Source of the DNA: Desulfobacula sp.
Lineage (GTDB): Bacteria > Desulfobacterota > Desulfobacteria > Desulfobacterales > Desulfobacteraceae
Direction of reading: 5' to 3'
NCBI GenBank assembly: GCA_027858355.1
Contig: JAQICW010000114.1
Location: 1-5,573, forward strand
Length of the DNA: 5,573 nt
The first letter of the stretch is position 1. The number at the start of each line of letters is the position of its first letter. Made by a program: the position numbers and the translations under genes. The notes beneath the pieces are model-generated. The model ran no database searches. It was given only the letters and a program-made list of their open reading frames with translations, and had not been told where the DNA came from. Shown one piece after another: positions 1-5,573 of this stretch.

Positions 1-171
1 ATCCGTATTCAGGATTTTGTCTGCTTTAATTGTTTGCATCCAAGCAGAGGCTCGTGCAATATTCTCCAACTCCAATGCATCGAGTTCCCCTTTGGTGGTG
101 ATATGTGTAGGAATTAATCCTTTGATCTCATCATATTCTAATGGGGTGGCACCATCTTCAATCTCAATCAT
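1..171 (-). CDS. Mobile mystery protein B (Fic-family), N-terminal part, runs off window
   Basis: The visible 57 codons begin MIEIEDGATPLEYDEIKGL and continue through an ITTKGELDALE stretch to a helical segment around ARASAW. I recognise this as the N-terminus of the mobile mystery protein B family, which carries a Fic domain (usually an AMP-transferring or related nucleotidyl-transferring fold). The Fic catalytic motif HxFxxGNGR would lie further along and is outside the window, so activity cannot be judged. The ATG at 171-169 overlaps the TGA of the upstream gene (ATGA), which fits translational coupling and fixes the start. The preceding sequence GATAAGAAGTTCAA holds only a weak ribosome binding site. 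In this family the B gene is always the downstream partner of the XRE-type A gene, as here. Family assignment is from recognition plus context. A target for the protein is not known to me. Confidence 0.82.
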   Translation of the reverse strand, partial: MIEIEDGATPLEYDEIKGLIPTHITTKGELDALELENIARASAWMQTIKADKILNTD

Positions 172-647
172 TTGAACTTCTTATCCCATAGTTTTGAAGG
201 AGATTCCAAAATCTCTTCCACCATACTCTCAAAAGCTGCTTTAGAATGATGATTCGTCAACTCCTGCGCTTCAAGATACATATGATGTGAGATCTTATTC
301 ATTCTTTCCCGCGCAATACAGGCGGCTTGATTCCTGACTGTATTTTCTAAGGTTGTTCTGGGAACAAAACCATATACGAACACACAGTCCAGTTTATCTG
401 CAATTTTTTCCAGTGTTTTAATGGTCAATGCCCCGGAAAGTTCATCATGCTCTATTTTAACAATCCGAGGTTGACCAACCCCTAATCGATCTGCTAACTG
501 GCGCATGTTCATTCCAAGGGCATCCCGAATCGCACGAATCCACCCTCTGATCGGCCTGGCTACATTAGCCGTCTTAGTAAAGACCTGAAGCGTTTCATCT
601 AATTGTTCTCTAACTCTCTTTAGTTTTCTGTGTTTCATTTTTATCAT
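168..647 (-). CDS. Mobile mystery protein A, XRE-type helix-turn-helix protein
   Basis: This 159-residue protein has a helix-turn-helix of the Cro/C1 (XRE) type at about residues 36-92: IRAIRDALGMNMRQLADRLG followed by the recognition region VGQPRIVKIEHDE and the closing helix TLEKIADKLDC. The flanking parts, including an N-terminal basic REQLDETL segment and a C-terminal ARERMNKISHHMYLEAQ helix, match my memory of mobile mystery protein A, found paired with the Fic-containing B protein and often near mobile or plasmid genes. It probably acts as autorepressor of the pair and perhaps as partner of B, as in toxin-antitoxin-like modules; that role is inference. Either ATG at 647 or the in-frame ATG at 638 (MKHRKLKRVRE) could be the start. 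Neither has a clear Shine-Dalgarno sequence, and family members I recall begin close to the MKH position. The stop is TGA, overlapping the next gene. Confidence 0.88.
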   Translation of the reverse strand: MIKMKHRKLKRVREQLDETLQVFTKTANVARPIRGWIRAIRDALGMNMRQLADRLGVGQPRIVKIEHDELSGALTIKTLEKIADKLDCVFVYGFVPRTTLENTVRNQAACIARERMNKISHHMYLEAQELTNHHSKAAFESMVEEILESPSKLWDKKFK

Positions 648-672
648 ATTTATATGAATTAATATTTAGCTT

Positions 673-724
673 TAATCACATATATATTATTTTTTATAGC
701 TTGTCAATCATATATATGTGATTA
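673..724. promoter_or_regulatory. Inverted-repeat operator candidate upstream of mobile mystery A
   Basis: Arms 673-690 and 707-724 pair at 17 of 18 positions around a 16-base spacer (691-706). The outer 15 bases of each arm are perfect complements, with core ATCACATATATAT on the left and ATATATATGTGAT on the right. Each arm is itself close to palindromic (the right arm contains CATATATATG), as expected for two dimer sites. The repeat brackets and overlaps the predicted promoter of the XRE gene just downstream. This arrangement is typical of autorepression by HTH antitoxin-like regulators. Binding by this particular protein is inferred. Confidence 0.65.
679..707 (-). promoter_or_regulatory. 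Predicted sigma70-like promoter of the mobile mystery A/B pair
   Basis: On the minus strand a perfect -35 hexamer TTGACA (707-702) is followed after 17 bases by TATATG (684-679), an acceptable -10. Transcription would start near 672, leaving a leader of about 25 bases before the ATG at 647. The -35 sits at the inner end of one arm of an inverted repeat and the -10 lies inside the other arm, so a protein bound to the repeat would block polymerase. Confidence 0.6.
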
Positions 725-817
725 TTGAGTTGAATGAAAAACACGGCTGTACTTATCTTTTGCAAAGGGGACAGTCATATCGACAGGTCAAAGTGATTTG
801 CCAGGCAATGATAACTA

Positions 818-1483
818 TCAATTGATTTTCAAATCCAATTTAATCGTATCAAGCCCTATTCTTTCAACCATTCGGCCCACACGTTCGCGTTTTGAATTTA
901 TTTTGTAGTAATCCATAACCCTTGTCACCATGTCCTGGGCATCTTCAAATGAAAGGTCTTCTGCCAGGATCTCAGCCAACCTTGGCCTTGCCGAACCATT
1001 GCCGCCAATCATAAGTGTCCATCCATCCTGGGTTCCATAAAGGGAAATATCCTTGATACAGTTTTCAGCACATTGAATTTTACAGCCACTGACTCCCATT
1101 TTCATTTTACTTGGTAGAACCATCCCATGGTAAACCTTATCCAATTGCATTCCCATTTTAAGGCTGTCCTGTTTGGCAAGACGGCACTAGCTTATCCCTG
1201 GGCAGACCTTAATACTTCTGACACAAGGCCCGGTTGCATGACCGGCATCCATGCCAAGATCATCCCAGATTTCATCTACCTGCTCTTCATTGATACCTAT
1301 AATGGCAATTCTTGCAGCGCTTGTAATCTTTAAATCTGATACATTATATTTTTCCGCCACATCTGCAAGCTTTCTGAGTTGATCCGGTTTTATAATCCCG
1401 CAGGGGATATGCGGGGCAATGGCATATGTCTGGTTTTCCTTACACCTTTGACGAATCACCCCTTTTTCACCATCTTTAAGCAT
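818..1483 (-). pseudogene. Small siroheme nitrite/sulfite reductase-like protein, interrupted by in-frame TAG
   Basis: A single reading frame of 222 codons (final TGA included) encodes a small stand-alone member of the nitrite/sulfite reductase superfamily, like the roughly 220-residue assimilatory-type sulfite reductase of sulfate reducers. Residues about 15-80 form the ferredoxin-like half (TYAIAPHIPCGI, then SAARIAIIGI). From about residue 85 comes the siroheme/[4Fe-4S] domain with the paired motif C94-X5-C100 and C134-X3-C138 (GVSGCKIQC), followed by C142, and a GGNGSARPR segment at about 160-168. Codon 99 is TAG (1189-1187), directly before C100. The frame continues unshifted with CRLAKQDSLK and the rest of the domain. 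A protein ending at the TAG would be 98 residues long with one of the four cluster cysteines. An internal ATG (1156) could restart translation but would also split the site. CAGGAG lies 6 bases before ATG 1483, supporting the start. The family is secure. Substrate (sulfite or nitrite) and whether the gene is dead, read through or misread are open. Confidence 0.75.
1187..1189 (-). other. In-frame amber (TAG) codon 99 inside the C-X5-C cluster motif
   Basis: The codons read TGC CCA GGG ATA AGC TAG TGC CGT, giving C-P-G-I-S-stop-C-R. In relatives such as NirB-type reductases I recall an aromatic residue, often Trp, just before this cysteine (as in GTTWC), so a TGG to TAG change is the simplest origin. 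There is no frameshift nearby and the downstream conservation is intact. Confidence 0.85.
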
Positions 1484-1672
1484 ACCTGACTCCTGTGCTA
1501 TTTTTATTAACCCCTCCCTTTATGTCAAAAAAATCAGAGAATGAAAATAGGGAGAGATGGATTTTCTTTATAAATCTATATAAATAAGGAATTTATGAAC
1601 AAGGCTGTGATACCTTAGTACTTCATGGTGCCGGCAAATGGCGATAAGTAATGGAACCTGGAATTCAATTCT
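1484..1672. other. Intergenic region between nadB and the siroheme reductase-like gene
   Basis: This 189-base, AT-rich stretch carries the ribosome binding site of the gene below. A weak minus-strand promoter candidate is TTGTTC (1602-1597), 16 bases, then TATAGA (1580-1575). No coding sequence and no stem followed by a T-run were found after nadB, so it is unclear whether the reductase-like gene is transcribed separately or with nadB. Confidence 0.4.
1490..1495 (-). promoter_or_regulatory. Ribosome binding site of the siroheme reductase-like gene
   Basis: CAGGAG on the minus strand ends 6 bases before ATG 1483, a good Shine-Dalgarno match that fixes the start of this gene. Confidence 0.75.
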
Positions 1673-3292
1673 TCAAAAGCGTTTTTTAAGAATGGTTGGT
1701 TTCAACCAGTTTTGATCATCTTTCTCAGGGTATCCGATATTATAATGGAGCCCCCGACTTTCTTTTCTCATTAAAGCGGATTCAATGATCAATTCCGCCA
1801 CAGTGGCAAGATTTCTAAGTTCAATTAAATCAGCTGTTACCTTAAAATTCCAATAATACTCATTGATTTCTTTCTGGATATTCTGGATTCTTCTTTGAGC
1901 CCGTTGCAGGCGCTTGTCTGATCTGACAATACCGACATAATTCCACATCAAACGTCTGATCTCATCCCAGTTATGGGTCACAACAATTGCCTCATCACTG
2001 TCTGTTGTATCGGCTTCATCCCACAGTTCAAGGGTGGTGCTTACTTTATTTTTAATGGTCTTAAACTCTTCAATAGATGCTTGATAGGCCCTGTGGGAAT
2101 AAACCAATGCTTCTAAAAGGGAATTTGACGCCAGTCTGTTGGCACCATGAAATCCTGTACATGCGGTTTCCCCGACGGCGTAAAGGCGTTGAATATCGGT
2201 TTTCCCATTCAAATCCGTGGCCACTCCGCCGCACATATAATGGGCAGCCGGAACAACGGGAATAGGCTCTTTTGTCATATCAATCCCATACCCAAGGCAT
2301 TTAGATTAAATATTAGGAAATCTTTTCTTGATAAAATCAGAATCTTTATGTGTGATATCCAGAAAGACTGATTCTGCGCCTGTTTTCTTTAATTCAATGT
2401 CAATGGCCCGGGCGACGATGTCTCTACAGGCAAGGTCCTTGTCCGGGGAATATTTTTCCATAAACCTTTTACCTTCAGAGTCTATTAAAACAGCACCTTC
2501 TCCTCTTACTGCTTCTGAAATAAGGAAATTTTTTGCTTCAGGATGATACAGGCATGTTGGATGAAATTGTACAAATTCAAGATTTGCAACAGAAGCGCCT
2601 GCCCGATATGCCATGGCAATGCCATCACCCGTTGCTATATCCGGATTGGAGGTATACAAATATACTTTGCTTGCGCCACCCGTTGCAAGGAGAGTAATTC
2701 CCGCATAAAAAGTTTCAATTTCTCCGGATTTATTATTCAAAACATAGGCGCCGCAGCAAATATTTTCATTCTGGGTGACAAGAAGCCCGCTTCTGATACT
2801 ACTGGAAAACGTAATTAAATTTACAGCAATATGATCTTCTAAAATAGTGATATTTTTATTCTGCTCAACATTTTTTACCAGGGTATCTTCAATCTCTTTA
2901 CCCGTCAAATCATGGGCATATACAATTCTTTTGGCAGAATGTCCTCCTTCTTGACCCAATGAAAAATCATACTCACCATTGCCGTCTTTATTAAAATTTG
3001 CCCCCTGTTTTACAAGTTCTTTAATTCTTTCGGGTCCATCTTTGACTATCATCTTTGCAACTTCCTTGTCGCAAAGGCCATCTCCTGCATCCAGCGTATC
3101 CTTGATATGAAGGTCAAATGAATCTATTTTGCCGAATACGGCTGCCACTCCACCCTGAGCCAGGGCTGTGTTTGTTCTCTGGATCTGTTTTTTGGTAATG
3201 ATGGTGACTTTACCCAATTGGGCCACTTTAAGGGCATAGCTTAGCCCGGCAATACCGCTTCCAATCACTAAAAAATCAGTTTTTTTAATCAT
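1673..3292 (-). pseudogene. nadB: L-aspartate oxidase NadB, interrupted by in-frame TAA
   Basis: NadB is the cytoplasmic FAD enzyme that oxidises L-aspartate to iminoaspartate, the first step of de novo NAD synthesis; NadA uses the product. The frame spans 540 codons including the final TGA, the normal family length. Visible features are the Rossmann motif GSGIAG (11-16), [10 protein letters not shown] (42-51), EGGHS (115-119), QFHPT (242-246, H244), SEAVRGEGA, and CRDIVARA with R290. Past the break come [14 protein letters not shown] with H351 and [16 protein letters not shown]115, H244, R290 and H351 match active-site residues known for the E. coli enzyme. Codon 329 is TAA (2308-2306), between FPNI and SKCLGYGID, where homologues usually have Tyr. 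The frame resumes unshifted. The truncated 328-residue product would lack H351, part of the FAD site and the helical C-terminal domain, so it should be inactive. The ATG at 3292 overlaps the TGA of the SH3 gene (ATGA), implying coupled translation. Confidence 0.85.
2306..2308 (-). other. In-frame ochre (TAA) codon 329 of nadB
   Basis: The codons read CCT AAT ATT TAA TCT AAA TGC, giving P-N-I-stop-S-K-C. NadB homologues I recall read FP-x-I/V-Y here, so a third-base change of a Tyr codon (TAT or TAC) to TAA explains it. The next in-frame ATG (2278, MTKEPIPVV) has no good ribosome binding site. Confidence 0.85.
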
Positions 3293-3903
3293 AACAAGCC
3301 GCTTCTTTTCTTTTTACGGGTACTTAAACCCAAAAGCAGACCAAAAATAAAAACACCGGCACCGCTGAAAAACCAAAGTTTTTGCTCTTTGTTTAAATTG
3401 TTTTCCAATGTCTTAATCTGTCCTTTCTGGGCTGCAAACTCTTCCATTATTTTTTTATAATTTGCCTCGAGTGTTAAAAAATCAGCAGATTCCTGTTTCA
3501 GTTTATTATATTTTTCTTCGATTTGGACCAATGCTGCATTTTTATCTGCAAGTATCTTATTTTCCTCTTCAAGAGCACTTAATTTCGAAATCAGCTCCTG
3601 ATTATCTTTTTTTAATTTTTCAATCAAAAAAGTATCTGGAATATCCTTGGTTAAAAACCTTGACAAAACCCATCCCATCCTTCCCTTATCTGTCTTTACC
3701 TGGCTCCAGTCCTTTTGATATTCAACCATTTCAAGTTTATCGCCGGACGTTAATATGTCAATGATTTTATTTTCAATTCCCGGCCCCGTCCGCATGGTAA
3801 CTTTTGTGATCCCTGCCACATATATGTCTTCTGCAAATGATGGATTGACAAAAAACACCACCCATAAAAATATGATCAACAGGTATTGATATTTTTTTTT
3901 CAT
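3289..3903 (-). CDS. TIGR04211-type SH3-domain protein with coiled coil and C-terminal membrane anchor
   Basis: This 204-residue protein has a signal peptide ([18 protein letters not shown], likely cleaved after SFA at residue 24). A bacterial SH3 domain follows at about 26-84 ([36 protein letters not shown]). Next is a long Lys/Glu-rich coiled coil (about 92-175), a transmembrane helix (about 177-194, [16 protein letters not shown]) and a basic tail (RKKKR). This order matches the SH3-and-anchor family, related to E. coli YgiM. The protein should sit on the outer face of the inner membrane; SH3b domains often bind peptidoglycan or envelope proteins, but no specific role is known to me. A minus-strand AGAGGAG (3921-3915) lies 11 bases before the ATG. 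The TGA stop overlaps the nadB start, so the two genes form an operon, though no functional link is evident. The gene is notably AT-rich. Confidence 0.85.
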   Translation of the reverse strand: MKKKYQYLLIIFLWVVFFVNPSFAEDIYVAGITKVTMRTGPGIENKIIDILTSGDKLEMVEYQKDWSQVKTDKGRMGWVLSRFLTKDIPDTFLIEKLKKDNQELISKLSALEEENKILADKNAALVQIEEKYNKLKQESADFLTLEANYKKIMEEFAAQKGQIKTLENNLNKEQKLWFFSGAGVFIFGLLLGLSTRKKKRSGLL

Positions 3904-3908
3904 ACTAT

Positions 3909-3980
3909 TCTCATCTCCTCTTAATTCCGAGATTATTTAGCGATTATTTTTATCTCATCCCTTATCATTGCATCTCATCT
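3909..3980 (-). repeat. Three GATGAGA direct repeats in the SH3/nadB leader
   Basis: On the minus strand the string GATGAGA occurs within 3979-3973, 3959-3953 and 3915-3909, with starts 20 and 44 bases apart. All lie between the predicted promoter and the ATG of the SH3 gene, and the last abuts the ribosome binding site. They may be chance in a purine-rich leader or sites for a regulator. Confidence 0.3.
3915..3921 (-). promoter_or_regulatory. Ribosome binding site of the SH3 protein gene
   Basis: AGAGGAG on the minus strand lies 11 bases upstream of ATG 3903. The spacing is slightly long, but it is the only strong Shine-Dalgarno match and supports this start. Confidence 0.6.
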
Positions 3981-4008
3981 TTATCAATATGAAAAATTAT
4001 CTGGATTT

Positions 4009-4037
4009 ATTATATAGTTTTGATATAAACAAATAAA
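4009..4037 (-). promoter_or_regulatory. Predicted promoter of the SH3-nadB operon
   Basis: A perfect minus-strand -10 hexamer TATAAT (4014-4009) is preceded at 17 bases by a weak -35, TTTATT (4037-4032). It would give a leader of about 100 bases. It overlaps the promoter candidate for the divergent ligase gene. Confidence 0.4.
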
Positions 4038-4048
4038 CACTGTTTAAT
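4020..4048 (+). promoter_or_regulatory. Predicted promoter of the acyl-CoA ligase gene
   Basis: TTGATA (4020-4025), a 17-base spacer and TTTAAT (4043-4048) make a good sigma70-type promoter, with a leader of about 65 bases. The -10 lies inside an imperfect 14-base palindrome, TGTTTAATTAATCA (4041-4054, 6 of 7 pairs), a possible operator. Confidence 0.5.
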
Positions 4049-4066
4049 TAATCAAATCACGAATTA

Positions 4067-4085
4067 GGATAAGCAAAATTTATCC
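4067..4085. repeat. Small inverted repeat in the ligase gene leader
   Basis: GGATAA (4067-4072) and TTATCC (4080-4085) pair perfectly around a 7-base spacer. The repeat falls between the predicted transcription start and the ribosome binding site, so it could be an operator or a short RNA hairpin. With no T-run after it, it is not a terminator. Confidence 0.35.
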
Positions 4086-4107
4086 CTGGCGGGGCCACTT
4101 AAACAAA

Positions 4108-4112
4108 AGGAG
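4108..4112 (+). promoter_or_regulatory. Ribosome binding site of the acyl-CoA ligase gene
   Basis: AGGAG lies 7 bases before ATG 4120, a textbook spacing that fixes the start of the ligase. Confidence 0.8.
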
Positions 4113-4119
4113 AAAACAA

Positions 4120-5573
4120 ATGGCGGATCAAGTATGGGAAACACCTTTCTGGCCGGAAGGCGTAGCACACGATGTAACCAATTATCATTACCCTCTTACT
4201 CAAATCCTTGACAACACTGCTAAAAAATACCCTGATAATGTGTATACCATTTTTAACGATGCATTCAGGACCTATGCCCAAGTCAAGGATACTGCGGACA
4301 GGATTGCAACCTTTCTTGCAGGCAAAGGGATTAAAAAGGGGGACAAGGTTGCAATCTTTCTTCCCAACATACCCCACTTTCCTGAAGTTCTTTTTGGCAT
4401 CCTTAAATCCGGCGCAGTGGCCGTGAACTGTAATCCCGCCTATACACCTTCAGAACTGAATTACCAGCTCAAGGATTCTGAATCAAAAATGGTCTTTTGT
4501 ATGGACCACCCCCTGCTTTATCCAAACACTGTCAAGGCCATAAAAGACACCCAAATTGAAACCGTTATTGTCTGCAATATCAAATCCTATCTTCCAAAAG
4601 TCAAAGCCTTTCTTGGTGGGCTTTTAGGTAAAATTCCCAAAGCTGACAAACACGAATCCGGCCATCTTATGTTTGACGACATTGTTGCCTCATCCAGCCC
4701 GAATCCGCCTTCCCTTGATATTAATCCTGATGAAGATACTGCTGTCATGCTCTATACGGGCGGCACAACAGGTGTCCCCAAGGGAGCAGAACTGACCCAT
4801 TCCAATTTCACCTACAACCTGGAAGCGTGTGAAGAATATTTCAGGCTGGTTCATGAAAGGGGGGGTAAGGCTGAAAAATTGAGGCATGGCGGATATCATA
4901 CATTTCTTGGCGTTTTACCCTGGTATCACAGTTTTGGTATCACAAGCGCTCTGCTTTTAGGAGCAAAGATAGGGAGCAGACTTATCTGCGTTCCGGATCC
5001 CAGGGCAGGCAAACCGCCTTTTACTGTAGTTCTGGAAGCGGTACAAAAATACAAACCCACTTTTATCACTGCTGTACCAACCATATTTGTTGCCTTTACA
5101 AATCATGTTAACCTTGACAAATATGACATTTCATCAATTCTTGGATGCCTTTCAGGAGGAGCTCCCCTTCCGCCGGAAGTGTGCAGACAATTTGAAGAAA
5201 AAACCGGTTCTATTATTTTCGAGGCTTATGGGCTGACGGAAACCGCGCCTGCTACCAGCATCAATCCCTCATTTAAAGAAACCAGAAAAATAGGTTCCAT
5301 TGGATTTCCTTTGCCTGGAACAGATGTTAAAATTCTTGATTTAAATGATGACACAAAAGAACTTGCCCAGGGGGAAGATGGAGAACTTGCCATTTGCGGT
5401 CCCCAGGTCATGAAAGGATACTGGAAAAGACCGGATGCCAATGAAGAAGTTTTCAGACAGATTAACGGCAAACGGTATTTTCTCACAGGAGATATCGGGA
5501 ACATCGATGAAAACGGATATATAACCATCACAGACCGTAAAAAGGACATGATCATTGTTGGCGGCTTTAATGT
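4120..5573 (+). CDS. Long-chain fatty acid--CoA ligase (AMP-forming), 3' end beyond window
   Basis: The 484 visible codons encode an ANL-superfamily adenylating enzyme of the FadD/long-chain acyl-CoA synthetase type. It would activate a fatty acid with ATP to acyl-AMP and pass it to CoA, feeding beta-oxidation or lipid synthesis. Key motifs appear in order: the nucleotide-binding loop YTGGTTGVPKG (212-222), LPWYHSFG (266-273), SGGAPLP with a nearby EAYGLTE (370-374), TGD (456-458) and the hinge region DRKKDMIIVGGFN (472-484). About 70 more residues, including the late catalytic lysine, are expected past the window, since family members are about 550 residues long. The start MADQVWETPFWPEG is supported by AGGAG 7 bases upstream. 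No premature stop occurs, in contrast to the two metabolic genes on the other strand. Chain-length preference cannot be read from sequence; a medium-chain or aromatic acid ligase is less likely but possible. Confidence 0.88.
   Translation, partial: MADQVWETPFWPEGVAHDVTNYHYPLTQILDNTAKKYPDNVYTIFNDAFRTYAQVKDTADRIATFLAGKGIKKGDKVAIFLPNIPHFPEVLFGILKSGAVAVNCNPAYTPSELNYQLKDSESKMVFCMDHPLLYPNTVKAIKDTQIETVIVCNIKSYLPKVKAFLGGLLGKIPKADKHESGHLMFDDIVASSSPNPPSLDINPDEDTAVMLYTGGTTGVPKGAELTHSNFTYNLEACEEYFRLVHERGGKAEKLRHGGYHTFLGVLPWYHSFGITSALLLGAKIGSRLICVPDPRAGKPPFTVVLEAVQKYKPTFITAVPTIFVAFTNHVNLDKYDISSILGCLSGGAPLPPEVCRQFEEKTGSIIFEAYGLTETAPATSINPSFKETRKIGSIGFPLPGTDVKILDLNDDTKELAQGEDGELAICGPQVMKGYWKRPDANEEVFRQINGKRYFLTGDIGNIDENGYITITDRKKDMIIVGGFN

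Larger units (their letters stand above)
648..817. other. Intergenic region between siroheme reductase-like gene and A/B pair
   Basis: Besides the operator/promoter (673-724), this stretch holds AAAGGGGACAGTCATAT (764-780) and a tiny palindrome TTGCC-A-GGCAA (798-808). No open reading frame or convincing rho-independent terminator is seen for the upstream gene. The GGGGACAGTC string resembles boundary sequences I associate with REP-type or IS200-like elements in related bacteria, but nothing else of such an element is present. Confidence 0.4.

Noticed and set aside
798..808. TTGCC-A-GGCAA palindrome as terminator of the reductase-like gene
   Set aside because: The one-base loop cannot form a stable hairpin and no T-run follows.
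1187..1189. Selenocysteine recoding at the reductase-like break
   Set aside because: Selenocysteine uses TGA; the codon here is TAG.
1127..1333. Plus-strand 68-codon open frame spanning the TAG break
   Set aside because: It is antisense to the conserved siroheme reductase-like frame and has no recognisable features.
1523..1528. Minus-strand TTGACA as -35 of the reductase-like gene
   Set aside because: A -10 at normal spacing would be only AAAAAT (1505-1500), and transcription would start within the ribosome binding site.
2077..2818. Plus-strand open frames of 62-91 codons opposite nadB
   Set aside because: They are antisense shadows of a clearly conserved nadB frame, with no family resemblance and no good ribosome binding sites.
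3462..3764. Plus-strand 100-codon open frame opposite the SH3 protein gene
   Set aside because: It is antisense to the coiled-coil coding region, where repetitive Lys/Glu codons produce long open frames by chance.
3891..3900. T-run near the SH3 gene start as a terminator
   Set aside because: It is the Lys codons of the signal peptide start (MKKK) on the minus strand and has no stem.
4099..5555. Minus-strand and alternative-frame open frames across the ligase gene
   Set aside because: The plus-strand ligase frame is continuous with every ANL motif, so the others are shadows.
1..5573. CRISPR arrays, tRNA or rRNA genes, complete insertion sequences
   Set aside because: No regularly spaced repeats, cloverleaf-like segments, rRNA-like sequence or transposase frames were seen on either strand.

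Overview
The window looks like chromosomal DNA from an anaerobic, AT-rich bacterium, most plausibly a sulfate-reducing Desulfobacterota (Desulfobacteraceae-like). This placement is inference. It rests on the combination of a small stand-alone siroheme sulfite/nitrite reductase-like protein, an SH3-domain/C-terminal-anchor protein translationally coupled to nadB, and a FadD-type acyl-CoA ligase. No rRNA or other marker is present to confirm it.

Layout. Positions 1-647 (minus strand) hold a mobile mystery protein A/B pair: an XRE-type DNA-binding protein (168-647) overlapping by ATGA with the start of the B partner, a Fic-family protein cut by the window edge (1-171). A near-perfect 18-bp inverted repeat (673-690 / 707-724) overlies a sigma70-like promoter upstream of A. 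Positions 818-1483 (minus) hold a 222-codon siroheme reductase-like gene broken by one in-frame TAG. Positions 1673-3903 (minus) hold a two-gene unit: an SH3/coiled-coil/membrane-anchor protein (3289-3903), then nadB (1673-3292), joined by an ATGA overlap. nadB is broken by one in-frame TAA. Positions 3904-4119 are a divergent intergenic region with back-to-back promoter candidates and small dyads. Positions 4120-5573 (plus) hold the first 484 codons of an AMP-forming long-chain acyl-CoA ligase that runs off the window.

How the genes work together. NadB would make iminoaspartate for NAD synthesis. The ligase would activate fatty acids, and the A/B pair is probably a self-regulated mobile module. 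Nothing here ties these into one pathway.

The most notable observation is that two neighbouring metabolic genes each carry exactly one premature stop (TAG and TAA) in otherwise intact, same-frame, well-conserved sequence. Both stops replace positions where the family usually has an aromatic residue. The four genes whose ends are visible all terminate with TGA. Ordinary explanations (recent pseudogenisation or base-call errors) are most likely. Stop-codon readthrough, with pyrrolysine conceivable only for the TAG, is the exciting alternative.
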